Below the pieces are notes generated by a model. That model ran no database searches. It saw only the letters and a list, made by a program, of their open reading frames with translations, and had not been told where the DNA came from. From the IMG/VR virus record IMGVR_UViG_3300011116_000353, positions 1 to 33,631 of that record: DNA of 33,631 nt; one strand, written 5' to 3'. Below, one piece after another: positions 11,036 through 18,726 of the stretch. How positions within the stretch are numbered: position 1 is the first letter of the stretch; every line of letters begins with the position of its first letter. A program made the translations under genes and the position numbers. The DNA comes from a virus.

Positions 11036-11301
11036 TTTGCATAAATCCTCGCTCTTTCTTCCATTAGCTTAATTCGGACTTGCAAATCATGTATGTCTTT
11101 GTAAATTTCTTCTTTCAATCTGTGCCGCGCTTCAGCAGAAATTGGGCTGTCAGTCGGCGTACCGGCTGGCGTAATCAAAGCAGGCATTGATCCTTCTATC
11201 TTGGTTAAGCGAGTCGAAAATTCAGACACTTGCCCTAACAGCCATGCAAGCGCTGCCACCACAATAGGAATAATCGCTTTGAGAACGTCTTGCCAGTTCA
11301 T
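11032..11301 (-). CDS. Small membrane protein, 89 aa
   Basis: N-terminal TM helix (VLKAIIPIVVAALAWLLGQV) followed by a short coiled coil, a Pro/Thr-rich linker and a second helical segment (LKEEIYKDIHDLQVRIKLMEERA). N-in anchor plus helical domain is the shape of inner-membrane spanins and of several phage lysis accessories. It sits directly upstream of the other lysis genes. Assignment remains open. Confidence 0.6.
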   Translation of the reverse strand: MNWQDVLKAIIPIVVAALAWLLGQVSEFSTRLTKIEGSMPALITPAGTPTDSPISAEARHRLKEEIYKDIHDLQVRIKLMEERARIYAK

Positions 11302-11466
11302 TTAGCTTCCTGCTTTAGTGACCAAGTGCAGCAGTAAAAGAATGATTGAGCCAGCACAGGCTAACAGAATGGATTCCAACCGCTTGATGCGAAGGATGGA
11401 TTCTTTCCATCGCTCCGCGCAAACGGCTTCATGAGCAAGAAACTTTGAGGCGAGATCAGGCTCCAT
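11302..11466 (-). CDS. Small membrane protein, 54 aa
   Basis: ATG 11466 overlaps the preceding gene by 11 bases; the stop ends directly before the next ATG. The protein has a charged helical N-terminal half (EAVCAERWKESILRIKRLE) and a C-terminal TM helix (SILLACAGSIIILLLL-like stretch). Typical of unnamed small lysis-module proteins. The stretch 11305-11455 would be empty without it. Confidence 0.55.
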   Translation of the reverse strand: MEPDLASKFLAHEAVCAERWKESILRIKRLESILLACAGSIILLLLHLVTKAGS

Positions 11467-11656
11467 TTATCATTTCCATGATTTCATCAATGGATTCTTG
11501 CACCTCCCAAGAATTGCCATTCATGCCGAATGCTACTGAAACTTTTGTGCCATCTTCTTGTTGATTCTCAAAGAACGACATCATCGCCTCGGTGTTCAAA
11601 ATCAAGCCTTCACCGATGCGGCCCTTGGTAGCGTTGGTCAGACGAATCAGCTTCAT
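11456..11656 (-). CDS. Small FlbD-like phage protein, 66 aa
   Basis: Start at ATG 11656 because it overlaps the stop of the upstream gene (ATGA); a longer frame to 11689 would run back into that gene. The pattern MKLIRLTNA...GLILNTEAM...GTKVSVAFGMNGNSWEVQESIDEIMEMI resembles FlbD-like small beta proteins in which a strand-turn repeat is followed by a helix with V.ES..E....I. Phage versions are of unknown function and usually lie near tail-fibre genes. Confidence 0.5.
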   Translation of the reverse strand: MKLIRLTNATKGRIGEGLILNTEAMMSFFENQQEDGTKVSVAFGMNGNSWEVQESIDEIMEMINGA

Positions 11657-12009
11657 GCTTGCACCCATGACGTAGTAGCTTCGTCCCACGAATACCGCTT
11701 GTCATCAGTCGGCATCGGAACTGGCGCATTCCATAGGCAAGTGTCCTCATTTAGCTGCCAGGACGGGTACGGCTGCGGAGGAATAAACGCATCGCGCTGT
11801 GCGTCATAGGTATAGCCCAACCCCGCGTAGTTTTTGCGGAATGGCGTACCGCCGAGGGCGTGAACACCGCCGTGGGTGTTATAGGAAGTCTGCTTGTAAA
11901 CATCGCCAGTTCGGGCAGTCAGTTCTGCCTCTTTGCCGTCATCCTCGTCACGACCTACAGTAACGAAAATTACGACATTGTTCTCATCAAGTTTTGCAAA
12001 GTGTGCGAT
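11653..12009 (-). CDS. Tail-fibre-associated protein with predicted AUC start
   Basis: A 118-residue frame without ATG, GTG or TTG near its beginning. It reads (I)AHFAKLDENNVVIFVTVGRD ... GDVYKQTSYNTHGG ... FRKNYAGLGYTYDAQRDAF, then IPPQPYPSWQLNED and WNAPVPMPTDDKRYSW, the pattern of a phage family that normally begins MAHFAKLDENN. The codon at the Met position is ATC (12009-12007), 8 bases after GGAG. The upstream stop TAA of the adhesin is in the same frame, so readthrough is another option. Related genes lie next to adhesin/fibre genes in T4-like phages. Confidence 0.7.
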   Translation of the reverse strand: MAHFAKLDENNVVIFVTVGRDEDDGKEAELTARTGDVYKQTSYNTHGGVHALGGTPFRKNYAGLGYTYDAQRDAFIPPQPYPSWQLNEDTCLWNAPVPMPTDDKRYSWDEATTSWVQA

Positions 12010-12027
12010 TTTAAAATCTCCGTTTGA

Positions 12028-12915
12028 TTAGTTAAATGTCACAGTTTCGCTAGTTGTCGATGTAGCAGTCACAGTATAAATTTTAAACCCGCCGCTAGTA
12101 GTAGATGTCTGCGTCACACCACCGGAGAAAGTTGCGGTATAGGTATTAGGAATTTTGATGATGACTACGCCCGATCCACCGCTGCCGCCGTTTCTAAAAC
12201 CACCATCATAGCCGCCGCCGCCGCCACCCCCGCCGGTGTTGGCAGTTCCATTATTGCCTGGCCCGTTGGTCGTTGCTCCACCGCCGCCCGTTCCTGCTGT
12301 GCCTGGACTGTAGTTTCTAATGTCCGAGCCACCACCGCCGCCGCCTGCGTAAATGCTACTTGTAATTGTGGACGTGCTGCCATCGCCGCCATTTCCCGCA
12401 CCGCCTGCGCCGCCCGACGTGCCAACAGCCGACGCACCACCGCCACCACCTTGCTGAATAGTTCCGCTTTTTAATCCTGTGTTTGCCCCGCCGTTGTTAC
12501 CTTGGCTTGGGCTAGTTGAAGGCGTGTTTCCTGATCCACCAGCGCCGTTTGTGGTTGGGTTGTCGCCGAATGCGCCACCACCGCCCGAACCGCCATTTGC
12601 GCCATTAGCAATTGAACTGCTTGTTGGGTTTCCGTATGAACCACCGCCACCGCCACCTGCCGATGTAATGGTATTGAACACGGAATTAGAGCCTGATCCA
12701 GCGCGAAGGCTTGCGCCGTTGGTTGTTCCTCCAGCGCCAACTGTTACTGTATACGCAACGCCAGCAAGCAACGATTGGGATAACAATTCTCTAAATCCAC
12801 CCGCACCACCGCCGCCACCAGTATTGCCGCCAGCACCACCCCCGCCAACCACCAAAAAATCAGCAGAAAAAGACCTAGGGCCACCCGCCAACAAAAAGTT
12901 TTTTGCTGCAAACAT
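12028..12915 (-). CDS. Glycine-rich receptor-binding adhesin
   Basis: A 295-residue protein of which roughly residues 20-255 are dominated by glycine tracts (GGGGAGG, GGGGGGGSYG, GGGGGGGGYDGG) joined by Asn/Ser/Thr-rich variable loops, ending with GGSGGSGVVIIKIPN and a beta C-terminus. The adhesin gp38 of T4-like phage S16 folds its Gly-rich motifs into a polyglycine-II sandwich with exposed variable loops that contact the receptor. The resemblance and the position after the fibre gene support a tip adhesin. Glycine-rich repeats make the region prone to recombination. Confidence 0.75.
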   Translation of the reverse strand: MFAAKNFLLAGGPRSFSADFLVVGGGGAGGNTGGGGGAGGFRELLSQSLLAGVAYTVTVGAGGTTNGASLRAGSGSNSVFNTITSAGGGGGGSYGNPTSSSIANGANGGSGGGGAFGDNPTTNGAGGSGNTPSTSPSQGNNGGANTGLKSGTIQQGGGGGASAVGTSGGAGGAGNGGDGSTSTITSSIYAGGGGGGSDIRNYSPGTAGTGGGGATTNGPGNNGTANTGGGGGGGGYDGGFRNGGSGGSGVVIIKIPNTYTATFSGGVTQTSTTSGGFKIYTVTATSTTSETVTFN

Positions 12916-13901
12916 TATGGAGTGTATCCTTGAGCAATGCTGCCGTACCAGTTCGTTCCGTCAGCGATGAAGGTCAGAATGTCCATTTTTCCAGCGGTTG
13001 CGGTAATCGTTGGAGCGCCCGCAGTACCCCACTTCACGCCAGTAAATGTCGCAGTACCATTGCCCGTCGACGCTGCTTGCTTAAGTAACAAGACAAAAGA
13101 CTTGCCAGCAGTAGCAGTTGGCATGGTAAACGTGCAAGCTGTGGACGCGGTTAGCGTAGCAGTCTGAACAGTTCCGTTAGTCAGCGCGATAGTGTTGGAC
13201 GATGTAACAGTGCCAATTGCGACAACGCTTTCGACATAGTTGGTAACGGTCGGATTATTTACCGTCGGGCTAGTATCCAACATCATTTTGCCAGTGCCAG
13301 TTACTGCGCCGGTCAGCGTCACACCGCCATAGGTCAACGTTCCGCCGATAGTCTCATTGCCTGAAACATTCAGATTCGTAAAGCTGTTACCGTTCAGCAG
13401 TTGAAAGCGCGTTCCGTCATACTCAATTAGCGCAACTTGACCGGCAACCATGTCGCCAGCAACTAGCGCCGTTGATCCTGTGCGCGTGATGGATTTAGCA
13501 CCATTGCCGTCAATGTTGATCGTTACCGCGCCGGTATTCGTATTGGCTACAACAAACGAAAATTGATTGCCCGCAGCGTAAGCCGTGAGCGCGGGAGTCA
13601 TCGAGCCAGTAAGGGTATCCGTACCCGTTACAGTCACCAGCTTATCTGCGCCGCCTTGAATCTGCGAATAGCGAACCGCATCAGTCCCAACTGTAGCAGC
13701 ACCAAGACCTGTGATCTTGAAGCCACTCATAGGGATGTTGTTTGTTACAGTCGTTTGACCGTCTTTCGTGATTGCAGTCGAGAGACCGTTTGCCAAGTCC
13801 GAAGTCAGCGCATTAAACGCCGTCGAGGAAATGACTGTGCCAGCTACAACAGGCTGCCCCGTTGTATTGATTTGAAAAGTACCGCTGCCGTTGTAGCTCA
13901 T
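12915..13901 (-). CDS. Tail fibre protein
   Basis: A 328-residue beta-rich protein with low-complexity Thr/Gly/Asn content. The N-terminal SYNGSGTFQINTTGQPVVAGT and ISSTAFNALTSDLANGLSTA are typical of phage fibre virion-attachment regions; the middle contains ITGLGAATVGTDAVRYSQIQ, found in many fibre proteins; the end (WGTAGAPTITATAGKMDILTFIADGTNWYGS) resembles C-terminal fibre domains. It directly precedes the adhesin gene, suggesting a fibre shaft plus tip pair. Confidence 0.75.
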   Translation of the reverse strand: MSYNGSGTFQINTTGQPVVAGTVISSTAFNALTSDLANGLSTAITKDGQTTVTNNIPMSGFKITGLGAATVGTDAVRYSQIQGGADKLVTVTGTDTLTGSMTPALTAYAAGNQFSFVVANTNTGAVTINIDGNGAKSITRTGSTALVAGDMVAGQVALIEYDGTRFQLLNGNSFTNLNVSGNETIGGTLTYGGVTLTGAVTGTGKMMLDTSPTVNNPTVTNYVESVVAIGTVTSSNTIALTNGTVQTATLTASTACTFTMPTATAGKSFVLLLKQAASTGNGTATFTGVKWGTAGAPTITATAGKMDILTFIADGTNWYGSIAQGYTP

Positions 13902-15862
13902 TGCTGTGCCCCTTGCGTAGTTGCTTGTCCTGTTGCTGCGCCCGTAATACCCGCACGCCTTGCGCGTTGTGCGTTAATTTGCTGAATGAACCGATCAAGG
14001 TCTTGCAGTTCCATCTTTGCTGCTGGCCCTTGCTTCATTAACAGTTCAGCAAGTTTATTGCGCGTTGGTTCGGGCATTTGCCTAGCCGACAACGCATTGC
14101 CAAAGTTCTGCATCGCGCCCATAAGATTCCCGCGTGTAACATCCATCGCACCGCGCCCAAGGTCGCCCGCTGCGCCCAATTCCTCTGCCGCTGCTAATCT
14201 TGATGCTGTCTGCGATCCTCGTCCGACACTTTCCATCTGCTTTAACTTGCCTTCTTTTGCAATCTCAGCAGAAAACCGTCGGAAATCATCGCCAAATGCC
14301 ATGCGTAGCGGATCGCTTGTTTTGGATTCTTTCCACATCTTCAACAGAGTAGTTTGCCCGCCCTCTGTGCCCGCTTTGTCGCGGATTGCTTGAATCGTTC
14401 CAATCCTAAAGGCTTCTAGCTCGCCAGGAGACATTCCCTTAATGATTGACGGCAAGTCGACCACATCTTCGCGGAATATTTCTCGACCACGCTGCAATGC
14501 TGCTTGTGCTTCAGCAGGGCCTGCAAACGCATCCCGCGCCATTTTGTAAATTGAATTGCCGTTTTTGTCTTTTGGCGACAGTTCGTCAAGTTTGCGCGTC
14601 AGTTCATTGCGTAGACTGTCAGTCGCTCGGCTTTCTGCTGTAGCTTTGAAATTGACTTTCTCTTTTTCGCCAATAGTCCACAATGCTTTTTTCAGCGTAT
14701 CCAATGCCTCAAACGATAGGTCATCGCCCGGCTTGATTTTGAACAAATCTAGCGGGGTTTTGCCTTCACGACGAGCCAAATCCTGTGCAGCCTTCCAAGA
14801 GTCCGGCGCACGTTGAATCAGTTTAAAAAGACTGTCATCAACCCGAACCGACATTCCTTGCAGTTGCTGATACAGCGGCGCTGCTTTTGCTGCTTGCTCT
14901 GCAATAAATGCTTCCTCGGTTGCCTTGAAACCTTGGCCTAATCCTGTGGCTTCTTCTGCCGCACCTACGATCCTGCCCGGTCGTCCGGCTTGACGCTCAC
15001 GGATAGCCCGCTCCATTGTCTCTTTAGCCTTGCCAGGAAGGGTCGCCAGCACATCAGCAAGGCGGGTCGTACTCTGACCACCCACATCAGCGATACGAGC
15101 CTCAGGCCCGAGCGTTTCAAGCCTTGCCATGCCTCTAGTGGCCGGAGTGCTTAACGATCCAGGCTGCTCAAAGACTGAACCGCGAGGCACGTCCCTAAAC
15201 AACGCTTCAGCAAGCCGCATTCTGGCTGCGTCTTGTGCTACTGGCGGCATCATGCGTTGCGCAATTTGACCGCCAACAGCACCCAAAGCCCCGCCCGTTG
15301 CTTGACCTGCCGCGCCCAAGCCGCCGCCTATTGCCGCGCCTTGTGCTACATCGCCAGCCATGCCGCTTACGTCTTTAGCTGTAGATTCTCCCAATCCACC
15401 AACCGCACCGGTAATTGCGCCGCCTTTCAAGGCTTGAGCAATTCGCGCCGCAGGAGTCATCATGGTAGCCGCTTGCGGTGCAGCACCTAGCGGAATCAAT
15501 GCCGTGGGCGCTGCTGTCATGCCTCGCGTGATTGCGCCAGTAATAGGGTATTCCTTGCCAAATTGCTCAGTCATGCCGCGAACGTAGTCTCGGGCAGACT
15601 TGTACCGCTCACCCATCGACTTATCGCTAAATGGCGCACCAAACGCCGCCGCACCTGCGCCCGCAAGCTCGTCAAGGAAGCCAAACGTAGGCCCTTGCAT
15701 AGCAGAAGCAATTGCCGCAATATCGCGCCCGCCTTCTGATTCAATCGATGCACGCCCTGCACGCATAGAGGGCGATTCTTCCCTATCTGCGCCAGTTACC
15801 ATTATGTAACCTTCGGGCAACTTGGACTGCTCTACAAGTTCAAACCCCGGTGGCAAAGGCAT
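13898..15862 (-). CDS. DNA ejection / internal virion protein
   Basis: Start at ATG 15862, which overlaps the upstream stop as TAATG behind AAGGAG; an in-frame ATG at 15889 is less likely. A 654-residue protein with a Gly/Ala-rich hydrophobic stretch (about residues 115-205: GGAITGAVGGLGESTA, GAAIGGGLGAAGQATGG) that could insert into membranes, then long charged helices. This is the shape of podovirus ejection proteins that enter the cell with the DNA. Its place between tail hub and fibre genes supports this; exact P22 counterpart (gp16/gp20) is not assigned. Confidence 0.65.
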   Translation of the reverse strand: MPLPPGFELVEQSKLPEGYIMVTGADREESPSMRAGRASIESEGGRDIAAIASAMQGPTFGFLDELAGAGAAAFGAPFSDKSMGERYKSARDYVRGMTEQFGKEYPITGAITRGMTAAPTALIPLGAAPQAATMMTPAARIAQALKGGAITGAVGGLGESTAKDVSGMAGDVAQGAAIGGGLGAAGQATGGALGAVGGQIAQRMMPPVAQDAARMRLAEALFRDVPRGSVFEQPGSLSTPATRGMARLETLGPEARIADVGGQSTTRLADVLATLPGKAKETMERAIRERQAGRPGRIVGAAEEATGLGQGFKATEEAFIAEQAAKAAPLYQQLQGMSVRVDDSLFKLIQRAPDSWKAAQDLARREGKTPLDLFKIKPGDDLSFEALDTLKKALWTIGEKEKVNFKATAESRATDSLRNELTRKLDELSPKDKNGNSIYKMARDAFAGPAEAQAALQRGREIFREDVVDLPSIIKGMSPGELEAFRIGTIQAIRDKAGTEGGQTTLLKMWKESKTSDPLRMAFGDDFRRFSAEIAKEGKLKQMESVGRGSQTASRLAAAEELGAAGDLGRGAMDVTRGNLMGAMQNFGNALSARQMPEPTRNKLAELLMKQGPAAKMELQDLDRFIQQINAQRARRAGITGAATGQATTQGAQQ

Positions 15863-17322
15863 TACTGTGCTCCTTGTACGGGTTGCCATGTTTGACCGCC
15901 ATCGGTCGAGATAATCTCTTGACCTGTTGACGGATTCCTGGCTCGCATTGGTTGCTGCGTTTGTTGGCGCATTTGCTGCATTCGTTGCATTCCTGGCCCT
16001 GCTTGAACCGCCATACCTGCAATCGCTGTGCGTCGGTTTGCCGCTTTTTGAGCAATTGTTTCCGCATCTTCTCCAGGTTGCGGGAAATACTGTCTTTGCG
16101 CGCTTGCAAATTCAGAGGGGCTAATTGATGCGCCGGATTCTTGACGAAGGATTGCATTTACAAAGTTGCGTTGCGCTTGTTCTACGCGCCGTTGTTCAGA
16201 ACTTTGCGTTGCGTTTAATACAGTGCCCAACCCCTCACCAATGAAAGGAATTGATTCTGCTGTACGTTTTATCAAGCCGGGTTGAACTTTGCCGCCTTGT
16301 CCGACGGTGTTAAGAATTTCATCTGCTTCAGCAGCGCGAGTTGCAAACGTTGTTGCTTTGCCTTGGCTTTCGGTTAATGATTTGCCACTTTGCAAGGGCG
16401 TGCCAGAAGGCGTCAAAACAGGCGTTGCTGTACCTGTGCGTGGATTGAATGCAACTGCACCGCTTTCTGTCTCGTGATAACCCATGGCAGGGTTTTGCGC
16501 TTGCCATTGCCGCAGCTTCAAATCTTCAAGGCTGATTCCAAGTCGTTGCGCGTCTTGTCTTGCTTGTTGCTGCTGTGAAGCAGAAAGGCTGTTAAACGCT
16601 CGATCTGCAAGTGACTTTTCTTGCGTCAATCGCGCTGCTGTATCAGGCGAAATAACTTGCTGTGCAGGGCCGAGATTTTTACGTTCGCCGGATTCTGTAA
16701 TGCCAAACAAAGTCGGCACACCGTTTTCGTCGAGAATCTTTGTTTCCCTGATCTTGTCGGGCTTTGGCATATTAAATACCGGTTTCAGCGTGCGCGGATC
16801 AATCAGCGTTTCGCCTTCTTTGACTGCTATCGGTGCTTTCGGGGTCATCTGTGAAAGCAACTGCGACATAGCAAGCTGCCGCGCTTGCGGATCACGCAAA
16901 CTAGCCAACAAACTGGGGTCAACCGTTCCAGGCGCACGCGCAGCCACTGCCGGTTGATTCGGCATGAAGTTTCCTTCATCGTCATGCGGCGTTGCTGGCG
17001 CACGTTCGGGCAATGCTTCTTGCCCTTTCATGTGGGCAAATAGCGTGGTCAAATCGGACGCATTTTGTTGTTGTGCTTTTTCGCCTAGTGTTTTCTGTTC
17101 TTCAATTAAATCTTTTTGCGTCTTAGCGGCTACATAGCCTTGCAGCATCTTTGCAAGCCCCGTTAGCGGCGAAGTGCGAGCCTGTATGCCGCCATAGCTA
17201 AACGTCTCAGCAGGCTGGAATGCTTGCTGCTGCATAATCTCAGCCATCTTTTGACGACGCGCAATATCGGCCTGTTCCGCTTGATACGGATTTGGCAAGG
17301 TGAAGCTAATTTGTTCAGCCAT
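15862..17322 (-). CDS. DNA ejection-type virion protein
   Basis: A 486-residue, mostly helical, Gln/Ala-rich protein starting AEQISFTLPNPYQAEQADIARRQKMAEIMQQ, a start shared with uncharacterised proteins of P22-like podophages. Later segments include SPLTGLAKMLQGYVAAKTQ and a C-terminal NFVNAILRQESGASISPSEF, which recurs in phage virion proteins. High Gln content and lack of Cys fit ejection proteins. The stop overlaps the next ATG (TAATG). Confidence 0.6.
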   Translation of the reverse strand: MAEQISFTLPNPYQAEQADIARRQKMAEIMQQQAFQPAETFSYGGIQARTSPLTGLAKMLQGYVAAKTQKDLIEEQKTLGEKAQQQNASDLTTLFAHMKGQEALPERAPATPHDDEGNFMPNQPAVAARAPGTVDPSLLASLRDPQARQLAMSQLLSQMTPKAPIAVKEGETLIDPRTLKPVFNMPKPDKIRETKILDENGVPTLFGITESGERKNLGPAQQVISPDTAARLTQEKSLADRAFNSLSASQQQQARQDAQRLGISLEDLKLRQWQAQNPAMGYHETESGAVAFNPRTGTATPVLTPSGTPLQSGKSLTESQGKATTFATRAAEADEILNTVGQGGKVQPGLIKRTAESIPFIGEGLGTVLNATQSSEQRRVEQAQRNFVNAILRQESGASISPSEFASAQRQYFPQPGEDAETIAQKAANRRTAIAGMAVQAGPGMQRMQQMRQQTQQPMRARNPSTGQEIISTDGGQTWQPVQGAQ

Positions 17323-17335
17323 TTTTTAACCTCAA

Positions 17336-18295
17336 TTAGAAACCAAACAAACCTTTAACAGCAGTCGGATTGTAAGAGTAAGCGCCAAGTCCCGCACCAA
17401 GAAGCTCAGTTAATCCTGCTTGGTTTGCATTGGCTTGCGATTGTTGGATGCCATATTGATTCATAGCCGCTTGCCCTGCTGCTTGCGCTCCTGCCATGAT
17501 TGGAGCGGGCGCAACTTGGGCGGCTTGATAGCCTTGGAATTGCGGCATCTGAATTTGAGAACCCGATAACAGTCCGGTAATTTCATTCAACGGTTGTTGA
17601 CGCATTGCCAACTGCCGAGATAGTTCTTGCTGCTGTGCGGCATTCTGTGCTGCCATTTGTGCTTGCTGCTCATTGAATCCTTGAGCGCGTGCGCCTGTGT
17701 CAAGGCTAATCCCTTGCAATGCAGCTTGGCTCAACAAGTCGTTACGGTTCTGCGCTTCTTGCGTCTGTGCAGTCCGATAGGCTTCTGATCCTGGCGTGAT
17801 GCCCTGATTGATTAACTGATTCTCTAATGATGCTTGTCTGCGTTGCAGTTGCGGCTCAAGCCTCGCCATGATTGCCTGCTGGCCTGTAGTGCCCGCATTG
17901 ACAGGCATCTGCGCTAGGTTGGACAAATCAAGACGGGTTTGCAATCCTTGTCCTGCCGTACCAGTTGGCGCAAAAGCGTTGCTGATAACGTTTTGTGCTG
18001 TTTTGCCGCCCGTTTCACCAAGGCTTGCCAACAGCTTTTGAACCCGTTGTTGCGTTTCAAATGTTTCTTGTGCAGTTGGAGTGAGCGTCTGCCGAATTGT
18101 GGGCTGTTGATTCTCGCCAAACGTGACAATTTGCGAACCCGCAGGCGTGTATACATTCGGATTGTTGATATAGCCTTGCAGCTTTGCAGTAGCTTCATTG
18201 GCAGCGCCTTGTTCTCGCGCCGCTCCTGCATAATCAGGAACTGCCGGTGCTGCCGGTTGCGAACCACCAAAAATGCTGCTTACTATGCCGCCCAT
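17336..18295 (-). CDS. Ejection/tail-associated protein (gp7-like position)
   Basis: Start at ATG 18295 behind GGAGG gives 319 residues; a longer frame reaches back into the acetyltransferase gene. N-terminal GGIVSSIFGGSQPAAPAVPDYAGAA is a common start of phage virion proteins in this genomic place. The rest is Gln-, Ala- and Asn-rich helix (QLQRRQASLENQLINQGI, QQELSRQLAMRQQPLNEITG). It occupies the first of three consecutive ejection-protein slots, as gp7-gp20-gp16 in P22. Confidence 0.6.
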   Translation of the reverse strand: MGGIVSSIFGGSQPAAPAVPDYAGAAREQGAANEATAKLQGYINNPNVYTPAGSQIVTFGENQQPTIRQTLTPTAQETFETQQRVQKLLASLGETGGKTAQNVISNAFAPTGTAGQGLQTRLDLSNLAQMPVNAGTTGQQAIMARLEPQLQRRQASLENQLINQGITPGSEAYRTAQTQEAQNRNDLLSQAALQGISLDTGARAQGFNEQQAQMAAQNAAQQQELSRQLAMRQQPLNEITGLLSGSQIQMPQFQGYQAAQVAPAPIMAGAQAAGQAAMNQYGIQQSQANANQAGLTELLGAGLGAYSYNPTAVKGLFGF

Positions 18296-18726
18296 ATAGC
18301 CTCCAGTTTCTTCATGTAGCGCGGCTGAATCCATTTTTCAGCATCGCTTTTCATCAATCCATAAATGCACAAATCGCCATGTTCGCCAGCATCACGCATC
18401 ACACCCTCCAACTTTGCACCTAAGTGATGAGCGAACCGCCGAGATTTTTTGTTTCGCTTGTCAATGATTCCTGTGACACGCTTACAGTTGTTTTTTACAA
18501 AAGCATAGTGCATTACCGTCGAAATAAAGCCTGGTGTAATTGCATCCGCTGAAATGTGCATCATGATGTTCGGCGCAATATAACCATTGAACACCACGCC
18601 AGCTATCAATTCCTCGTCATCATTGACTAGCCCAAACGCAACGAACAAGCCCCAATCCGCAGAGCGCCCCTGTTTGCTTGCAACATAGCGCCCGATGAGT
18701 TCTTTCGGCTCGGTAATGATCTTCAT
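18283..18726 (-). CDS. GNAT-family acetyltransferase
   Basis: Start at ATG 18726, which overlaps the tail-hub stop (ATGA); an ATG 12 bases upstream is in frame. A 147-residue GNAT-like protein: N-terminal strands (DWGLFVAFGLVNDDEELIAG), central strand with VVFNGYIAPNIMMHISADA, helix ISTVMHYAFVKNNCKRVTGI and the family-typical NKKSRRFAHHLGAKLEGVMRDAGEHG in which the substrate-side helix ends at a Gly. Phage virion-region GNATs may modify capsid or host proteins. Substrate unknown. Confidence 0.75.
   Translation of the reverse strand: MKIITEPKELIGRYVASKQGRSADWGLFVAFGLVNDDEELIAGVVFNGYIAPNIMMHISADAITPGFISTVMHYAFVKNNCKRVTGIIDKRNKKSRRFAHHLGAKLEGVMRDAGEHGDLCIYGLMKSDAEKWIQPRYMKKLEAIWAA

Noticed and set aside
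12479-12970. Plus-strand Pro-rich frame of 163 codons
   Set aside because: It is the mirror of the glycine codons (GGN to CCN) of the adhesin on the minus strand.
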